From: Acanthamoeba sp. SK_2022b
Taxonomy: Eukaryota; Discosea; Longamoebia; Acanthamoebidae
Direction of reading: 5' to 3'
DNA: 11,791 nt
Assembly (NCBI GenBank): GCA_027943245.1
Contig: JANDJZ010000892.1
Span: forward strand, 1-11,791
Below, piece after piece: positions 1-8,058 of the stretch. The position numbers and the translations under genes are program-made. How positions within the stretch are numbered: the first letter of the stretch is position 1; the number at the start of each line of letters is the position of its first letter. The notes under the pieces were generated by a model that was not told where the DNA came from, searched no databases, and was given only the letters and a program-made list of their open reading frames with translations.

Positions 1-36
1 GGGGGGGATAGAGAGAGAGGAGAGCGCGCACCGCAC

Positions 37-522
37 GGGCTGGTCGCGCCACTCCTTCTGCGCGCGGGCGGCCAAAGTCACGGCGGCGTCGATGTCGACC
101 TCGTCGCCTTGGGCGGCGGTGCCGATCTTCTCGCCGGTGGCCGGGTTGACGACGTCGAACACGGCTCCGCTCTGGGCCGCACGCAGACCGCCGATGTAGT
201 GCTTGCCTTGTGTGGGGGCGGGGGCGGGTAAGCGAAAAAGTAAAATAAATTAAAATTATAAATAAATAAATAATATAAAAATTAAGAGCAACGTAACAGA
301 GCCGTTTTGTACCTGAGAGGCGCTGGGCGAGTGCCAACGGAGCGGCAGCACGATCTCTGCAGGGCAACAAGTAGACACCCTCAATCTTATTAACAAAAAT
401 CAAGATTATTATTATTAAAAATGAGAATCACAGGAAAGGAAGTAGTACGCGTTGGTGGCGAAGCCTCGCCGGAAGAAGACGGACCGTACGACAGACGAAG
501 ACGAAGACGAAGTCCGGAGCAT
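37..522 (-). CDS. Aldehyde dehydrogenase, N-terminal part, probably mitochondrial (partial, 3 exons seen)
   Basis: Three minus-strand exons join in phase: 522-449, 356-313 and 206 to about 37. The first donor reads GTACTA, the second GTACAA, and the last exon leaves at one of two GT sites (36 or 31) just before a GA-rich intron tract at the window edge. The start is the ATG at 522. It opens a presequence-like N terminus, MLRTSSSSSSVVRSVFFRRG, rich in Ser and Arg and without acidic residues, as expected for mitochondrial import. After it come GKHYIGG and FDVVNPATGEKIG, the typical N-terminal strands of the NAD(P)-dependent aldehyde dehydrogenase superfamily, then DEVDIDAAV and the helix AARAQKEW. 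The catalytic Cys and Glu lie further downstream, outside the window, so substrate class and activity cannot be judged. The family oxidises aldehydes to carboxylic acids. The introns (207-312 and 357-448) are AT-rich. The family call is firm; the exact subfamily is unknown. Confidence 0.85.
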
Positions 523-925
523 GTTGTGGGTGAGAACGCGAAGAAAGAGAAGTTGCCGCCGCTAAACCACAAGGAAACACGTGAAGAAAGAAAACTCTCA
601 ACGCGTTGCCGCCCTGCTTTACGTTGTATGTGATCGATCGAGCTTTGTAAAAGGTTATTGCCACGCAATGCACGATCGGTCATGCAGGTATGATCAAGAC
701 CAAGCTCAGCGACGCCCACCGGCACAAACATAAAAAACAACATTTAAATGTGATTTCTATTTCAGCGAAGTTGGAACGTTTTTACACCCACTGTTCATCG
801 AACGTGGCCTTATTGTCTGTGGCGGGGCTGTGTTCCTTGAAGACCGTCCACTTATAAGTCGGTAGAGGGGACTCTGATAGTCACTCGCAAACCTTACAAC
901 AGCAAACAACTGCCCAACCAACAGC
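523..925. promoter_or_regulatory. Divergent intergenic region between the aldehyde dehydrogenase and ADF/cofilin genes
   Basis: About 400 bases separate the two divergent start codons. I see no convincing gene: the reading frames here are short, lack family features and stop quickly. The right part holds the TATA box of the plus-strand gene (listed separately). On the aldehyde dehydrogenase side I find no TATA box. A CACGTG palindrome lies at 578-583, about 60 bases upstream of that start codon; it could be an E-box-like site but may be chance. The region 600-780 shows nothing recognisable. Confidence 0.5.
853..858 (+). promoter_or_regulatory. TATA box of the ADF/cofilin-family gene
   Basis: TATAAG lies 68 bases upstream of the ATG at 926. 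A TCACTC element starts at 881, 28 bases further on, where an initiator would be expected. This would give a short leader of about 45 bases, rich in A and C and free of upstream ATG codons. The call rests on spacing and sequence only. Confidence 0.55.
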
Positions 926-1459
926 ATGTCTATCACTTCCGGATCTGGAGCTGTCACCCTCACCACCGACGTGCAGGAAGTCGTCAAGGCCATCAGCCGC
1001 CGTTACGACTACGGCACTGCCGCAGACCAAGAGGACATGTCCTCTCTCTACGTTCCCTTCTGCACGCTCAAGTTCGTCGAGGGCTCCCAGTCCACGCTGA
1101 CCATCGACGTTGTATCTTCGCTCGAGGGCATCACTCCCTCTTCGAGCGTGCCGGCCACCTGGGACAGCCTCGTGGCCAGTCTCCCGCGCGACCAGTGCCG
1201 CATGGCCGTGGCGCAGGTGCCGTGGCGCGCTCACTCCGACGGCGTGATCCGTTCGCGCCTTGTCTTCCTGCTCTGGGCCCCCGATCACGGCCCGTCGACA
1301 AAGGAGCGCATGGTCGCGAGCATGTTCTCCAAGGGCGTCAAGCGACTGGTCGACCAGTGGGGCGCCGGGATGAGCCTGCCCGTGCAGGCCTCAGGCGTGG
1401 GCGATCTTTCTCTCACCGACGTTGAGGACAAGATCCGCGCCAAGGCCACCGTCAAATGA
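926..1459 (+). CDS. ADF/cofilin-family actin-depolymerising protein (actophorin-like), 177 aa
   Basis: A single uninterrupted frame of 177 residues starts at the first ATG after a TATA box and ends in TGA. The C-terminal half matches the ADF-homology fold: LPRDQCRMAV (residues 86-95) corresponds to the family's LPxxDCRYAxxD strand, RSRLVFLLWAPD (109-120) to the RxKlxFxxWxPD strand, and KERMVASMFSKGVKRLVD (126-143) to the long actin-binding helix with its basic residues. VQASGVGDLS (153-162) resembles the xQAxDxxEl segment. Family members bind ADP-actin, sever filaments and speed turnover in the cytoplasm. At 177 residues it is longer than a usual cofilin (about 140); the extra length lies in the N-terminal half, before residue 80, which matches the family poorly. 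Ser2 sits where many cofilins are phosphorylated, so similar control is possible. Unlike its neighbours it has no intron. It could be a divergent paralogue of the housekeeping cofilin, but not that protein itself. Confidence 0.82.
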   Translation: MSITSGSGAVTLTTDVQEVVKAISRRYDYGTAADQEDMSSLYVPFCTLKFVEGSQSTLTIDVVSSLEGITPSSSVPATWDSLVASLPRDQCRMAVAQVPWRAHSDGVIRSRLVFLLWAPDHGPSTKERMVASMFSKGVKRLVDQWGAGMSLPVQASGVGDLSLTDVEDKIRAKATVK

Positions 1460-1580
1460 GCACCTGGTTGCCATGCAACATTACTTGTAAATAGAAGACA
1501 CCGTGCACTGAACTCCTTTCACTCAGAGGGACATCCAAGTGTACTTTCCTAGCTCATGTCATAGGTGAACGTTACAGTGC

Positions 1581-1586
1581 TTTATT
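1581..1586 (-). terminator. Polyadenylation signal AATAAA for the Cys-rich protein gene
   Basis: Read on the minus strand, AATAAA lies about 58 bases beyond the stop codon at 1644, in the 184-base space between two convergent genes. Position and sequence fit a canonical cleavage and polyadenylation signal. The convergent ADF gene has no equally clear signal; its 3' region contains only TGTAAAT-like sequence near 1487. Confidence 0.55.
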
Positions 1587-1643
1587 AGGGCAAATGATGA
1601 AAGATTGCGAGACTTGGAGATGCCAAGAGATGAAACTGACTGC

Positions 1644-2716
1644 TCAGTTGTATCCTCCGTCGCACTCAGCCTTGCACTTGCGGTCGTCGGGGCAGTACTG
1701 ACCGGCCTTGAGGTACTTGCCGTTGTAATCCGGGTAGCAGCCATTGCCATCGGCGTAGAACACGCCGTTCTTGATCTCGATAGGGTAGCAGCCGCGGCCG
1801 TCGCGGTAGTAGAAGTACTTGGAGTCGCCGACCTTGCGCGGGCAGCAGCCCTTGCCGTCCTTCCACTGGCCGTTGGGGCACTTCCTGTTGTCCTCGGGCT
1901 TCTTGGTCGAGGTGGAGCGGTGCTCCTCAGTGGTGGTGCGCCTCTCGGTGGTGGTCGAGTGTGGGCAGCCGCACTTCTTGGTGGTGGTCTCCTTGGGCGT
2001 GGTGGTGGTCTCCTTGGGGCACTCTTCAGTCGATGTAGTGTAGTGCTTCTTGGTCGACGTGGTTTCCTTGGGACATTCCTCAGTCGAGGTGGTGTAGTGC
2101 TTCTTGGTCGAAGTGGTCTCCTTGGGGCACTCCTCAGTCGAGGTAGTGTAGTGCTTCTTGGTCGAGGTGGTCTCCTTGGGACACTCCTCGGTCGTGGTGT
2201 GCTTCTTGGTGGTACGCCTTTCAGTAGTGGTGGTCTCCTTGCGCGTGGTGGTAGTCTCCTTGGGGCACTCCTCGGTCGTGGTGGACTTGAAATGCTCAGG
2301 GCGGATGCAGCGCTCGTGGCACTTGCGGTCCTTGGGGCACCACTCGCCCGCCTTCAGGTAGTGGCCGTCCTCGTCCGGGTAGCACCTATAGGCGTTTATG
2401 TGAGTCCAGGATTGTGTTGGTATTGAATAGTTACGTTACGTGTTGCGTGCTGGAGAGAAGCTTACCCTTCGCCATCAGCGTAGAACACGCCGCAGTCAAG
2501 TTCAGCAGGGTAGCACTTGTTGTCATCGCGGTAGTAGGCCTTGCCGTTGATGAGCTCAGGGCAGCAGCCCTTGCCGTCGGGCCAGTAGCCGCCCTTGCAC
2601 GGCCCGTCCCTGTTCTTCTTGTAGTGGTCGTAGTCGTCGTCTGCGGCTACAGTGCACGCCAGCACAGCCAGGCTCAAGGCCACAACGAAGAGCAGTTTAA
2701 CGATGGAAGAGGTCAT
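1644..2716 (-). CDS. Secreted Cys-rich protein: two repeat-built modules joined by a Thr-rich linker, 330 aa
   Basis: Two exons (2716-2466 and 2385-1644) flank an 80-base intron with GTAAGC donor and TATAG acceptor, giving 330 residues. The start is the ATG heading a clear signal peptide: MTSS, a hydrophobic core to about residue 20, and a likely cut after Ala24 or Ala25. A longer frame upstream is not needed. Module A (about 40-110) and module B (about 253-325) are homologous. Each is made of units of about 17 residues with the pattern aromatic-x-D-G-x-G-C-[YC]-P, for example YWPDGKGCCP, YYRDDNKCYP and FYADGEGCYP, closed by LKAGxxCPxDRKCxxxC. Between them, residues 117-250 are rich in Thr, Ser, Lys and Glu, with Cys at intervals, as in an O-glycosylated stalk. 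I do not recognise a named family. A wall, matrix or carbohydrate-binding role is inference from secretion, aromatic residues, many Cys and the mucin-like linker. Confidence 0.85.
2025..2186 (-). repeat. Three tandem 54-base repeats (18 aa) in the Thr-rich linker
   Basis: Residues 151-204 of the Cys-rich protein are three copies of ECPKETTSTKKHYTTSTE, with only silent differences among the copies. A partial fourth copy follows at residue 205, and diverged relatives precede it from residue 122. Each unit carries one Cys and about half Thr or Ser residues. The near-identity suggests recent expansion by slippage or unequal exchange, so the copy number may vary between strains. Confidence 0.9.
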
Positions 2717-2740
2717 CTTCTGGTTGGCAATGCAGTTGTT

Positions 2741-2775
2741 GAAGTGAGTGACAAGGCTGGGCGCGGCCTTTTGTA
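2741..2775 (-). promoter_or_regulatory. Likely core promoter of the Cys-rich protein gene
   Basis: Read on the minus strand, TACAAAAGG (2775-2767) resembles a TATA box with one change. It lies about 60 bases before the ATG at 2716. A TCACTCACTTC element begins 24 bases downstream, at 2751, and resembles the TCACTC found at the same place in front of the ADF gene. This is a weak call from sequence and spacing. Confidence 0.4.
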
Positions 2776-3001
2776 GGGGAGGGCGGCCAATCTGGGTGTG
2801 GCTTAGCTGAGGTTCTTTAGCCCTGAGAACTCCACCCGAGCGCCCTGGAGAGGCCAAGAGCCAATAGGCTATGTTCGTTTCGGTTTGTCACCAGCCCTCA
2901 ACCCGTGGCACATCTCACCTGGCCGGAACGCGTATCAAACTCTCAGGCGAAATTTCCCTACACCAGGAAAGAAGGCCAGGAACTGGCACACCAGTGAAAG
3001 G

Positions 3002-3021
3002 GTGTGTGTGTGTGTGTGTGT
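3002..3021 (+). repeat. TG dinucleotide microsatellite, about 10 units
   Basis: An uninterrupted GT/TG run of about 20 bases lies in the intergenic space downstream of the transporter gene. It is a simple repeat likely to vary in length. Confidence 0.9.
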
Positions 3022-3098
3022 AAGTATTCTCGCGAAGTGGGGCTCCACAGTGCGACCACTGAGACTACATCAAAGTGCGACGCTTGCAAGGGTATAGC

Positions 3099-5531
3099 CT
3101 AGGAGTAGTCGCCAGCGATGGAAATGGCAGAGACGGCCGTGGTGGTGATGGCCGCGACGATGCCAAACAGGATCAAAAAGATGTCGACGCCGATCAACAC
3201 CTTTTGAAGATGACATGGCGGTAATGGGGTGAGAACTAACCCAGGACGCAGGGGGATGAGAAAGTTACCCAGTCGAGCTTCGCCCAGAAGAGCCTCATGT
3301 GCAGCATGGGCGGCAGAACGAAGGCCATGAACGACAGCGAGAGACCCGACACCAACCTATGTCGTCGCATGTGCGCGCGTCAGTCTACCCAAAAGCATTG
3401 CGCGTTGTGTAGCGAGAGGAGGGATACCCGATTAGGTCGGAGAACTGCTTCACGCCTACCCCGATGCCCACGCAGATAGCCACCATGACCGTACTGCATC
3501 GATGGACGCGCAGTCAGCCACACAAACTCACTAGGATTGGCAGAATGCTCGCCGTTGTGGTACCGGATAGCGTAGCGCTTGATGGTGTTCCACTTCCGAT
3601 TGGGCGTCAGCAGCGAGCTCTGTAGATAAATACAGAAACAATTAAAAAACAAGAATAAAAATAAATATTTGACACGCACACACGACCCTGGGTCAGGACA
3701 AGTAGGTTGGAGTGGGACGCACCTCGATGATATCACGTGCGGGCACGATGACGACGATAAAGGTGAAGAATAGATCAAACACCAGCGCTACGCGGGCGAC
3801 GTCGACGAACGCGTTGTCGGGAAGGTTGTTGATGATGATGTCCTTGGTCGCGCCCTTGTAGAGCATGTACCTGAACCGAGCGGACATGTGAGTGTGTGAT
3901 ATCATGCCGGCTGCTAAAGAACCCGTACCCGATAGCGGCAAAGACCAAGTTCAGGACCGTCACCACCACAAACGACCCGTACACAGCTGAACACAAAAGA
4001 TGAACCAAAATGTTGGAGAATTTCAAAACAAAAATAAACCGGTACCTTTGCCAAAGTTCTTGGGTGTGTGCATGGACTGCTCGATGGGTACCATCTGCAT
4101 TACATTTTTAATTAAGAATTATCCAGGTAAAGGGAGCAGCAAATTAAATAAATAATTAAATATATTTTAAAAAAATAAAAAAGAGGTCGTACCAGCATGT
4201 GGACACAGAACAGGAATGCGGCGGCGCCGAAGAACTTGGGGTAGGACAGGTATTCGATCGGCGGGTAGGTACCGCCGAACGGATTTTCGATGCCTGCGTG
4301 CGGACAACACGCACGTGTCAGCACTCGGTGCTGTCAGGTGGGCAAGTGGGCCGCGTACTTTCCTCCTTGAAGCCCTCGACGAACATCGCGATCATGGCCA
4401 ACACCAGCGCAATGTCGCCTGTTTGTTGTTTATTATTATTGTTTTAGGGAAACACTTTATCTGGCGATGTGCTTGGGGGTAAGGTCTGTGTACCGATGAT
4501 GGAGGTGAAGGACAGGTAGCGGAAGGAGCGGATCCAGGTGAACAAGACTAGCGGGCCGGCCAGGATGAACACCCAGTACATCGACTCCAGCTTGCCTCGC
4601 GACACTGACTCGAGCATGTTGCCGCTGTTTCGGGCGCACATAGAGTGTTAAAGTATAAAAAAAGAGTTGGGGGGCAACAGACGGACGACGAAGTACCAGA
4701 ACACGAGGTAGGCCGAGCACGCGCCGATGGAGGTGATAACGATGGCCGCGTAGAGCGCCCACGCCACCGCCCGACCATAGACCTCCCTCGCGATGTCGAC
4801 GTACGTGACGCTCCTCTCCGAATTGCCTGGCCGATGACACCACGTGTAAGGGGGCGCTCGTCTGTCGCGCGCCACACAGGAGGCATCACGGGGCCGACAG
4901 TACCGACCACCTTGCGCTTGCACTGGATGAGCATGCGGATGGTGTAGCAGCTCAGGACGGCCAACACCAAAATGCCAATAATGCCACCTGGCCACCCACG
5001 GACAACCCGGGTCAGCGAACGTTTCACTGTCGACCTGGTCACTGGCGAACGAAGGGCGAACCGAAGAGGCCGGCCTGGAGGAAGGCCCAGGGCAGGGCGA
5101 AGGAGCCGGCCCCCACCACAGCCTTGATGATCGACGCGGAGGCCTGCAACGCTCTACAACGTATGACGACGACGACGACGACGACGACGAAGACGACGAC
5201 GACTAAGAACAAGCGCAGCTTGCGCGTGCGTGTGATGGCTTTGGGGTAGCTACTACACGTACCCTTGCTTGCCTATGATCTGGTGGCCTTCATGGTGCGG
5301 TTCGCCGACCTGTTCAGTATCGTTGATGAGTTGGGCACTCTCCCCAGTCCTGTGTCGCAGCCTTTCAGCAACGACGCCCTCGGAGCCCCTACTCACGCGA
5401 ATCAAATCGCGATTAAATCGATGTAAAGATCAAGATTTTTGCATTTTTTGGTTATATGAAGGTCGGTGGTACCAGGCCGTCACCGCCTCAACAACAGAGT
5501 CCTCTCTTTCGTCGTCACTGAATCTCGACAT
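3099..5531 (-). CDS. Amino acid/auxin permease (AAAP) family transporter, 449 aa, 15 exons
   Basis: Fifteen minus-strand exons join with phases agreeing throughout: 5531-5473, 5388-5263, 5153-5062, 4987-4904, 4826-4697, 4624-4494, 4418-4359, 4293-4193, 4094-4046, 3986-3929, 3870-3723, 3619-3564, 3493-3428, 3356-3269 and 3200-3099 (TAG). The protein has an acidic cytosolic N terminus (about 60 residues) and then about 11 hydrophobic helices. Family marks are IIKAVVGAGSFALPWAFLQAG (71-91, helix 1, with the unwound GxG region), VTYVDIAREVYG (127-138), WIRSFRYLSFTSIIG in the central helices, VPIEQSMHTPKNF (263-275, the conserved xPIExxM motif) and a last helix near 416-444. The family moves amino acids with protons across plasma or vacuolar/lysosomal membranes; the substrate cannot be told here. 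No ATG lies between 5531 and the neighbouring gene. A good acceptor at 5560-5559 suggests a 5' untranslated intron, and the frame stays open back to it. Confidence 0.88.
5165..5203 (+). repeat. GAC triplet repeat (13 units, one GAA) inside a transporter intron
   Basis: The second intron of the transporter gene (5154-5262) contains 13 consecutive triplets, all GAC on the plus strand except one GAA. In the sense direction of the gene this is a GTC run close to the acceptor. It is a simple repeat with no coding role in the spliced model. Confidence 0.9.
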
Positions 5532-5693
5532 GTCTGAGGGGTCGAACAACTCACCGGTCTGCTCAAAAAGGAGCAACACAAAAAGAACAGTTAAGTTGGC
5601 CCTTCCCACGGTATGGAAGCTTCCACAATCTCGCCGATAGCGTTTTGGTATTATTCCTTTAAAGCGCTTGTCCCAAGCGGCCGTGTGTAGTGG
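5532..5693. other. Short gap between the type I protein and transporter genes
   Basis: Only 162 bases separate the stop of one minus-strand gene from the start codon of the next. The space must hold the 3' end of the former and the promoter and leader of the latter. TTTAAAG near 5660 and a pyrimidine-rich stretch ending in GAGCAG (acceptor at 5560-5559) are visible on the minus strand; the latter may end a leader intron. Confidence 0.4.
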
Positions 5694-7505
5694 TCACAGC
5701 TCGTCATGGCTCTGCGAATCCTGCCCAAAGTTCACGACGCCTGCGCCCACATCGCGTCGCTTGCGCCACCACGTGATGGCGACCGCCGCCACGACGACGG
5801 CGATGACGGCCGCCACCGCAACCGGGACTGCCACGGCCACGGCCACGATCAGCGCCGTGTTGTCGCCTCCACCCGTCCCGCCGTTCGACGTGCCCACGAG
5901 CGCGCCCAAGCTCATGCTCGGGTCGTACACGAGCGACCCGTTGAAGGCCGGAAACCTGAGCTCGAGCTCGAACTGGCCGGTGGTCGAGGCGTCGCCTGGA
6001 ATGGCATGAATGTCGTGGGTGATGAGCCGGAAGGCGCCATCGACCAGGGTGATGTCAAACACTTCGATCTTGGCCACCGACTTGGTCGAGAGGTAGACAT
6101 AGTAGGTGGTCATGTTGGGCTGGGGCGAGTTGCTCACCCGCACGACGTCGTCGCTGCTCGCCAGGCTCGCAAGCCCGCTCAGAGCATAGCGCAGGGTCAC
6201 TCCGCTGGAAGAGGAGGGCTGGCCTGTGGCACCTTCAACCGTTAGGTTAACTGACCACTTGACCGACCCCGCCGTCAGGACGTAGGAGTTGCCGAAGAAG
6301 TCGACAGGCTGCGAAGTCTTGGAGAAGCTGAAGGACTGCTCGATACGGGTTGAGTTCAGCTGCGCCGTGTAGGAGTAGGTGGTGGAATTGAGTTGCCCCT
6401 CGCTTGAGGTCGCGTTCGAGCTGGACACAGATATACTATAGCCTGCAAATCACAATCATTGAAACGTGAGCCAAGCTGCAAACAAGCGGTGAGAAGCTAC
6501 GAACCACCCAAACCGTCGGCGGGGACAGTAGACCCGCCCAGTTCGATGCCTTTGAAGCTCGAGGTCACCATCGCCGGTCCACTCATCCCTGCTCGAGAAC
6601 GACAGAGCGCTCAGTTTTTGATTGACTGCATGGGAGCACGTGGCAGTTGCTCACCGTCCGATGTGGTAGACACGTTCACCGCAGGCAACTGTTCATCGAA
6701 GCTGGCGGTGACCTCCACAGCCTCCACCTTGGGGGCAGCTCTCAGGTAGGGGGTGGGCGAGGGAGAGGGCGTCGACGAAGCGGGCGTGTAGCAGCCGGTG
6801 AGGACCAGGTAGGCCACGAAGTTGCTCCAGGTGGCATCCCACGACGTGCTGGTGCTCGAGGCCAGGAATCTGGTGTAGGTGGTGGGCTGGGTTGCACCTG
6901 GTGCGTAGGTGCCGTTCGATATGTGCCAACCCATGCTGCCCGGGAGCGCGAGCTGGAGCCAGTAAAAGCCGGGATCGAGCAGCAGGCCCCCCGGGAACTC
7001 GGCATAATAGGTCTGGGTGGTGTTGCCAGGCGGGCCAACCAAGACGCTGGGCGAGGACACGTTGAAGGAAGAGTTGGTCAGCTCGGCGCCCGGCTGGGTG
7101 CTCTGGTTGCCGTTTTGGTCAGCGTGAAGCGCCGCGTAGACCAGCGTTTGAGTGCCTCCGGTAGCAACTGTTTATAAGGTCGCGCCAATGAGTTAACATT
7201 TAGATGGGTTGGAAAACCCTTGACTACCGGGGCCAAGAGAAGAGGGTGCGACCGGAGAAGAACTAGACTCTGAAATTGGGTGGCGGGGTACTTGTGTTCT
7301 GTAGTTGAACTGTGAAGGACGAGATGCGGCTGGGGGAGACCACCTGGAAGCCCTGGGCGATGTACGAGGCCTGAGAGTAGACGCCCGTGGAGGGATTGTG
7401 TACGCCGAGATCGGCACAGGTCTCGGCTACAGTCCCGAGAAAGGCAGCCAGCAACAGAAGGAGCACCACCACTACACGGGTGAGCTTCTGCTCTTTCGAA
7501 CACAT
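5694..7505 (-). CDS. Type I single-pass membrane glycoprotein ending in HDEL, 516 aa, 4 exons; family unknown
   Basis: Exons 7505-7292, 7167-6655, 6588-6514 and 6442-5694 join in phase; donors are GTACCC, GTGAGC and GTTTGG. I chose the ATG at 7505 because it gives a compact signal peptide: basic MCSKEQKLTR, then VVVVLLLLLAAFLGTVA, with cleavage near residue 27. The upstream extension has no ATG. The lumenal or extracellular part (28-463) is rich in Ser, Thr and N-x-S/T sites such as NSS, NVS, NGT, NST and NLT. It looks like two beta-rich domains, one around YAEFPGGLLLDPGFYWLQLALPG[truncated at 20: see 6940-7010] and one in exon 4, parted by a Pro/Ser hinge near residue 213. Residues 464-493 are an Ala/Val membrane helix, followed by the stop-transfer RKRR and a 23-residue tail ending in SHDEL. 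I do not recognise the family. A surface or endomembrane receptor-like role is inference only. Confidence 0.8.
5697..5708 (-). other. C-terminal HDEL, ER-retrieval-like motif
   Basis: The last four codons before the TGA at 5694 read His-Asp-Glu-Leu. HDEL at the extreme C terminus is the classic signal bound by the KDEL receptor on soluble ER-lumen proteins. Here it follows a membrane helix and a basic stop-transfer stretch, so the predicted tail is cytosolic, where that receptor could not bind it. The motif is seen directly; its function is uncertain. Confidence 0.6.
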
Positions 7506-8058
7506 CTCGGGGCTTCCGTTTTGCAATGGTGGGTGACAGGAAGAACAAGCGGTTTAGGTTTGGCTCCGGGTGCAGGTGAAAACAATGCTCGGAAGAGGTG
7601 CCGTAAGGGTTGTAGCCACTGGTGACTAGCCAGGGCACGCCGAGATTGGGCCGTGCTTCGCCCCACAATCAGCTGTTGTCCTGACCTGTCTGCCATTGGC
7701 GGTCACTGGGCACCGTGGAGTTGGTCAAAGTGCAATCTTCACCGTCCGCGGACAGCAGCCGCCACCTTAAGGTGGTAAACAGTGGCTTTCGCCCAGCAAG
7801 GTCAGCTGAGGATTGTGTGTTATTTATCGCACTGTCTGAGTGCGGTTCTGGCAGGATGCTCAAGTTGAGCTCCCGCCTGGACCGCCATGACAGACAGTGA
7901 TACGTGTTGCAATGCGACGCTCCAAGAAGTCGCCACACGATGTGATGTTTTCGAAAAGAAATTGAAAGAGAAATGATTGAAGGTTTCCTCAGCCTGGTTC
8001 CACCAAGCAAGATCCTGTAGCTCTCCAGAGCGCTGGTTATCCTGGGCCATCTGCTGAA
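7506..8058. promoter_or_regulatory. Divergent intergenic region between the HDEL membrane protein and F-box/Kelch genes
   Basis: About 550 bases lie between the divergent start codons at 7505 (minus) and 8059 (plus). No clear TATA box is seen on either side. Frames inside (for example 7715-7900 plus and several on the minus strand) are short, lack family features and overlap one another, so I do not call them genes. Two perfect palindromes are present, GTCCGCGGAC at 7744-7753 and CCACCTTAAGGTGG at 7762-7775; either could be a factor-binding site or chance. A pyrimidine-rich stretch ending in CTCCAG near 8028 might end a leader intron of the plus-strand gene. Confidence 0.45.

Larger units (their letters stand above)
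2717..3098. other. Intergenic region between the Cys-rich protein and transporter genes
   Basis: About 380 bases lie between the start of one minus-strand gene and the stop of the next upstream one. The left part holds the promoter listed above. The right part must contain the transporter's 3' untranslated region, but I see no AATAAA there. A TG dinucleotide repeat lies at 3002-3021. I see no gene in it. Confidence 0.6.

Noticed and set aside
1605..2426. Open 273-codon frame on the plus strand
   Set aside because: It is antisense to the Cys-rich secreted protein gene, which has a signal peptide, repeats and proper splice sites. The plus-strand translation is low-complexity Leu/Gly/Val, a shadow of Thr/Lys/Glu-rich codons.
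3002..3021. TG repeat as a regulatory or structural element
   Set aside because: A common simple repeat without other support; listed only as a microsatellite.
5706..6245. 179-codon plus-strand frame
   Set aside because: Antisense to the last exon of the type I membrane protein; His/Arg/Asp-rich translation typical of a GC-rich shadow frame.
7762..7775. 14-base perfect palindrome as an operator or integration site
   Set aside because: One such palindrome is expected by chance in a window of this size, and nothing around it supports a special role.
7715..7900. 61-codon plus-strand frame in the divergent intergenic region
   Set aside because: Short, no domain or signal features, and no supporting promoter or splice context; likely chance.
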